Source: a virus. From it: a DNA stretch of 33,476 nucleotides. The stretch is from IMG/VR virus record IMGVR_UViG_3300032309_000791, positions 1-33,476 of that record, one strand, 5' to 3'. The notes under the pieces were generated by a model that saw only the letters and a list, made by a program, of their open reading frames with translations, was not told the origin of the DNA and searched no databases. Below, piece after piece: positions 31,262 through 33,476 of the stretch (its first letter is position 1; each line of letters begins with the position of its first letter). Made by a program: the position numbers and the translations under genes.

Positions 31262-31905
31262 TAGATACCTGCAAACAAAAATGGGTGAAGTGGATCTTCA
31301 CGTACTCCTTCATACTTAGCAAGGTTTTGCCAAGCGCTATCTACGTATACGTATAACGATGATTGTTCAGTTGCAGGTGCTGTACCTGTACGAATGTACA
31401 AGTCACCTTGATCTGCTGCTTCAGATGGGATACCAGTACCAGTTCTATGTGCCATGTTTAAGAACATGCGCTTATCAACAACACTCAATGTATTAAGTGT
31501 TAAACCAGACTTCCTGTAGATTGCATACAAAGGAAGTTGGCTAGATGAAAGTGTTGGGAAGATTGGGTTAGTTGAACTAGCCGTTCCTTTAACTACACCA
31601 TATTGGAAAGTGTTTGCATCAATACGGGTTACAACAAGTATGTCAAATCTTGCATCTGCTTCAGGGGCATCAAAAACTACGGTGCTTGCTGACACATACC
31701 CGTAATGATTATTTACATAAACATATGAAGCAGTTAACGCAGCAGAACCGTTGTCTGCTGAATAGACAGTAATGTCTGCACCAGAAAGTACACCGTAGTT
31801 GTGATTACCAAGGATTTTAAAATCAAGAGAATCTGGTTCTGCTTGATCAAGGCTCTGGATTGTTACTCCGTACTCGCTTGCATTAGGTACTGTAAATCCA
31901 GCCAT
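31261..31905 (-). CDS. Hypothetical beta-rich structural protein (214 aa)
   Basis: The composition is beta-rich, with many Ser/Thr/Tyr/Val residues (SGADITVYSADNGSAALTAS, then TPLSSSQLPLYAIYRKSG-like stretches). It has repeated YVYVN- and YVYVDS-type strands and a late GDLYIRTGTAP motif. This suggests a surface-exposed decoration, fibre or head-spike protein. It lies between a small head gene and the neck genes. I cannot name a family, and the fibre idea is inference. Confidence 0.7.
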   Translation of the reverse strand: MAGFTVPNASEYGVTIQSLDQAEPDSLDFKILGNHNYGVLSGADITVYSADNGSAALTASYVYVNNHYGYVSASTVVFDAPEADARFDILVVTRIDANTFQYGVVKGTASSTNPIFPTLSSSQLPLYAIYRKSGLTLNTLSVVDKRMFLNMAHRTGTGIPSEAADQGDLYIRTGTAPATEQSSLYVYVDSAWQNLAKYEGVREDPLHPFLFAGI

Positions 31906-31912
31906 TTAAACC

Positions 31913-32170
31913 TCAGAGGGTGTCGTAGATGTTGCCGTTCTTCTTTAGGTATTCAAACAATCCACGAGGAAGTTTATAACGATGACCGTCATTAAAGATC
32001 CAAGTGTCTTGACCCCAAAACATTGTCCAAGAACCTTTAACACGAGCGCTAACTTCACTGCTCTTTAATGAGGTTTCTTTTACTTCTGTATCAGGGATTT
32101 CCGAAACAAAAAGAACATCTTCTTCTTGCTCTACAAATTCTTGAACTACTGATTTCTTACGTGCTGCCAT
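31913..32170 (-). CDS. Small hypothetical head-region protein (85 aa)
   Basis: The ATG at 32170 has GGAG 7 nt upstream, whereas an in-frame TTG four codons earlier lies on that same site, so the ATG is preferred. The N-terminus is basic then acidic; the C-terminus reads SWTMFWGQDTWIFNDG and KLPRGLFEYLKKNGNIYDTL. It lies directly downstream of the capsid gene and its stem-loop. It may be a capsid accessory or head-tail protein. I do not recognise a family. Confidence 0.8.
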   Translation of the reverse strand: MAARKKSVVQEFVEQEEDVLFVSEIPDTEVKETSLKSSEVSARVKGSWTMFWGQDTWIFNDGHRYKLPRGLFEYLKKNGNIYDTL

Positions 32171-32192
32171 TTTATTCTCCAATTGAAAGGGG

Positions 32193-32225
32193 TTGGGGGA
32201 GTCGGGTTTTACCCCGACCCCCCAA
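32193..32225 (-). terminator. Strong GC-rich stem-loop after the capsid gene
   Basis: On the minus strand TTGGGGGGTCGGG pairs with CCCGACTCCCCCAA across a short TAAAA-type loop, giving a stem of about 12 bp with one bulge. It lies 15 nt past the capsid stop. Only a weak CCCCTTTC run follows, so termination may be partial. Attenuation after the capsid gene would keep capsid mRNA in excess over later genes, which is an inference. Confidence 0.55.
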
Positions 32226-32240
32226 TACTAGTTGACTTAA

Positions 32241-33320
32241 TTACGAGGAGGAAATTGATCCGCCCTTGGTGTTCAACAATACACGTGATTCATGCGTGAT
32301 CATGCCGAAGCCCCAAATTGCGTACCAAGCAAGTCCATGCTCACGACCGAAGTCAATTACGCCACCGTCACGGAGTTCAACTGGCAATGCGATTGCATGT
32401 CCAAATGCGTTGTCTCCAATCATGATTGCGTTGTACGAGTCTGCGTTCATTGCTTGCGTACCCGATGCTGAGTTGTCAATGTCTGCTGGACCTGTGTTCT
32501 TTGCAACCTGTGTGGTTTCAATGAATACTACGTCATACAGACGACCAATTTCACCAAGCATGAAGTTGCCAGGTGCAGCGTACTTGGTTACTTCAATGAA
32601 TTCAGGCCAGTCACGGAGCGCACGGCTCTGTGATGGGTGAACGAAGCAAACATAAGTGTCGCCAAGACGTGGGATGTTCTGACCAGCAAGAATTTCAACT
32701 GCATCCTTAATGGTTGCAGGTGAGAGGTAACCTGGGTTGCTTGCGTCACCCAATACACCACCATCGTATGGGGCGATTGAACCACGAGTTGAACCAAGTG
32801 TCTTGCGACCAAACACTACGTTTGGTGGTACTGCTGCACCGCCACCGAATGGGATTGCGGTCTTGTACAAGGTGTTGCGAGCCTGAATGTCCATAGACTG
32901 TGCCATGTGACGACCAAGCAAGCGGCTTGACGATGCCATAACGTCATCAAATGATGCGTTAAGGAGCAACTCAGTAACTGCAAGAGCCTGACCTTGTTCA
33001 CCAACGGTGATTTGAATCTGTGATGCTGACAGAGCAACTGGCTCCATACGCACACCTTCATCAAGGGTTGCTCCTTCGGCCTGGTCTACTGCAAGGTTGC
33101 TGTAACGCATGAAGTTGATGGTCAAACCAGGCTGTACACCAAGTTCGGTCTTCTTCACTGCGAACTGCTCAAAGCGCAGAACAGGCATTGCCTGGAACAA
33201 GATTTCCTTGGACCAGATAGTTTGAATTGCTGGGGATAGAGCGGTGTCGCTACTGTAACCAGTTGAACTAATGTTCGCTGTTGCAGTAATCGCACCGCCT
33301 GTTGGTGCTGGAAATGCCAT
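32241..33320 (-). CDS. Major capsid protein, N4-gp56-like (359 aa)
   Basis: The protein matches the N4-gp56 family (HK97-like fold). It has LSPAIQTIWSKEILFQAMPV and FAVKKTELGVQPGLTINFMRY near the start, then VALSASQIQITVGEQGQALAVTELL (middle; quoted in part), VCFVHPSQSRALRDW and a C-terminal GLAWYAIWGFGMITHESRV segment. Length is typical. It forms the icosahedral shell. AAGGAG 6 nt before the ATG gives strong translation. It follows a scaffold-like gene and precedes the neck genes, as expected. Confidence 0.93.
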   Translation of the reverse strand: MAFPAPTGGAITATANISSTGYSSDTALSPAIQTIWSKEILFQAMPVLRFEQFAVKKTELGVQPGLTINFMRYSNLAVDQAEGATLDEGVRMEPVALSASQIQITVGEQGQALAVTELLLNASFDDVMASSSRLLGRHMAQSMDIQARNTLYKTAIPFGGGAAVPPNVVFGRKTLGSTRGSIAPYDGGVLGDASNPGYLSPATIKDAVEILAGQNIPRLGDTYVCFVHPSQSRALRDWPEFIEVTKYAAPGNFMLGEIGRLYDVVFIETTQVAKNTGPADIDNSASGTQAMNADSYNAIMIGDNAFGHAIALPVELRDGGVIDFGREHGLAWYAIWGFGMITHESRVLLNTKGGSISSS

Positions 33321-33352
33321 GAGTTACTCCTTAATGGCTAATGGATAATTAA

Positions 33353-33476
33353 CTAAAAACGACCTTTAGGTCGTGAACTTAAAAGCCTGTCTCGCATTTT
33401 AACATACTGATCCATTGTCATGTTTCGGATATCCTCCGCATTCAATGTTTGGTATTCCGTTTGAGTTTCCATTGGC
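33353..33476 (-). CDS. 3' end of a scaffold-like gene (partial)
   Basis: The frame reads from the right edge to a TAG at 33353 and encodes about 40 residues, ending YQTLNAEDIRNMTMDQYV then KMRDRLLSSRPKGRF. A charged, helical C-terminus ending in short basic residues just before the capsid gene is what one expects for a scaffolding protein. An ATG lies 4 nt inside the edge, so a 39-aa gene is formally possible, but an open frame continuing to the right is more likely. Confidence 0.65.
   Translation of the reverse strand, partial: PMETQTEYQTLNAEDIRNMTMDQYVKMRDRLLSSRPKGRF
33355..33374 (-). terminator. Intrinsic terminator within the last codons of the scaffold-like gene
   Basis: On the minus strand ACGACC-TAAA-GGTCGT forms a 6-bp stem with a tetraloop and is followed by a short run of U (TTTTT). 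It overlaps the final codons Arg-Pro-Lys-Gly-Arg-Phe and runs up to the stop codon. The capsid gene starts 33 nt further on. Terminators at this point let capsid mRNA levels differ from scaffold. The stem is short, so read-through is likely. Confidence 0.65.

Overview
This window is part of the genome of a tailed, contractile-tail bacteriophage (myovirus morphology). The evidence is a capsid protein, a tail sheath, a gp19-like tail tube and a baseplate set (gp25-like, J-like, gpD-like hub, gpI-like). Every gene I can support lies on the minus strand, so the genome is read from right to left. Genes are packed tightly, often with ATGA, GTGA, TGATG or TAATG stop/start overlaps, and most have good AGGAG-type ribosome binding sites. 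GC content looks moderate (low forties by eye). The host cannot be fixed from this stretch. I saw no integrase, repressor, tRNA or CRISPR array. Terminase, portal and a free endolysin must lie outside the window.

Virion module (33476 to about 14490, in transcription order): the 3' end of a scaffold-like gene with a terminator in its last codons; an N4-gp56-type major capsid protein; small head/neck genes, including a 55-aa gene at 31094-31261; tail sheath; tail tube; and a gp26-like zinc protein sitting where tail assembly chaperones sit. That last gene is followed by a start-less open frame (25360-25530) that looks like a frameshift extension. Then come a tape measure with two peptidoglycan hydrolase domains, a CIS-tube-like protein, a LysM protein, the hub, an OB-fold protein, gp25-like, J-like, a gpI-like protein with an apparent inserted carbohydrate-binding jelly roll, a three-helix membrane protein (holin candidate) and an unknown protein.

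A 146-bp gap with two hairpins (14344-14489) separates this from the replication module (14343 to about 4500). That module holds a winged-helix initiator candidate, two unknown proteins, a DnaC-like loader, an unknown protein, DnaB-like helicase, DnaG-like primase, SNF2-type helicase, an unknown protein, a MerR-like protein, ssDNA-binding protein and an exo+ family A DNA polymerase. The initiator gene contains four 18-bp interrupted-palindrome repeats at spacings of 25, 23 and 24 bp, followed by a T-tract-rich stretch. This strongly resembles the lambda-type origin inside gene O.

The left end (4497 to 1) is a recombination module: zinc-ribbon protein, RecA/UvsX-like recombinase, three separate PD-(D/E)XK nucleases (one Cas4-like with an inserted zinc ribbon), a SpoVS-like nucleic-acid-binding protein and two unknown proteins.

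The points I find most worth pursuing are the in-gene iteron origin, the hidden frameshift ORF before the tape measure, the phage SpoVS homologue with a hairpin over its start, and the domain insertions in the gpI-like and Cas4-like proteins.
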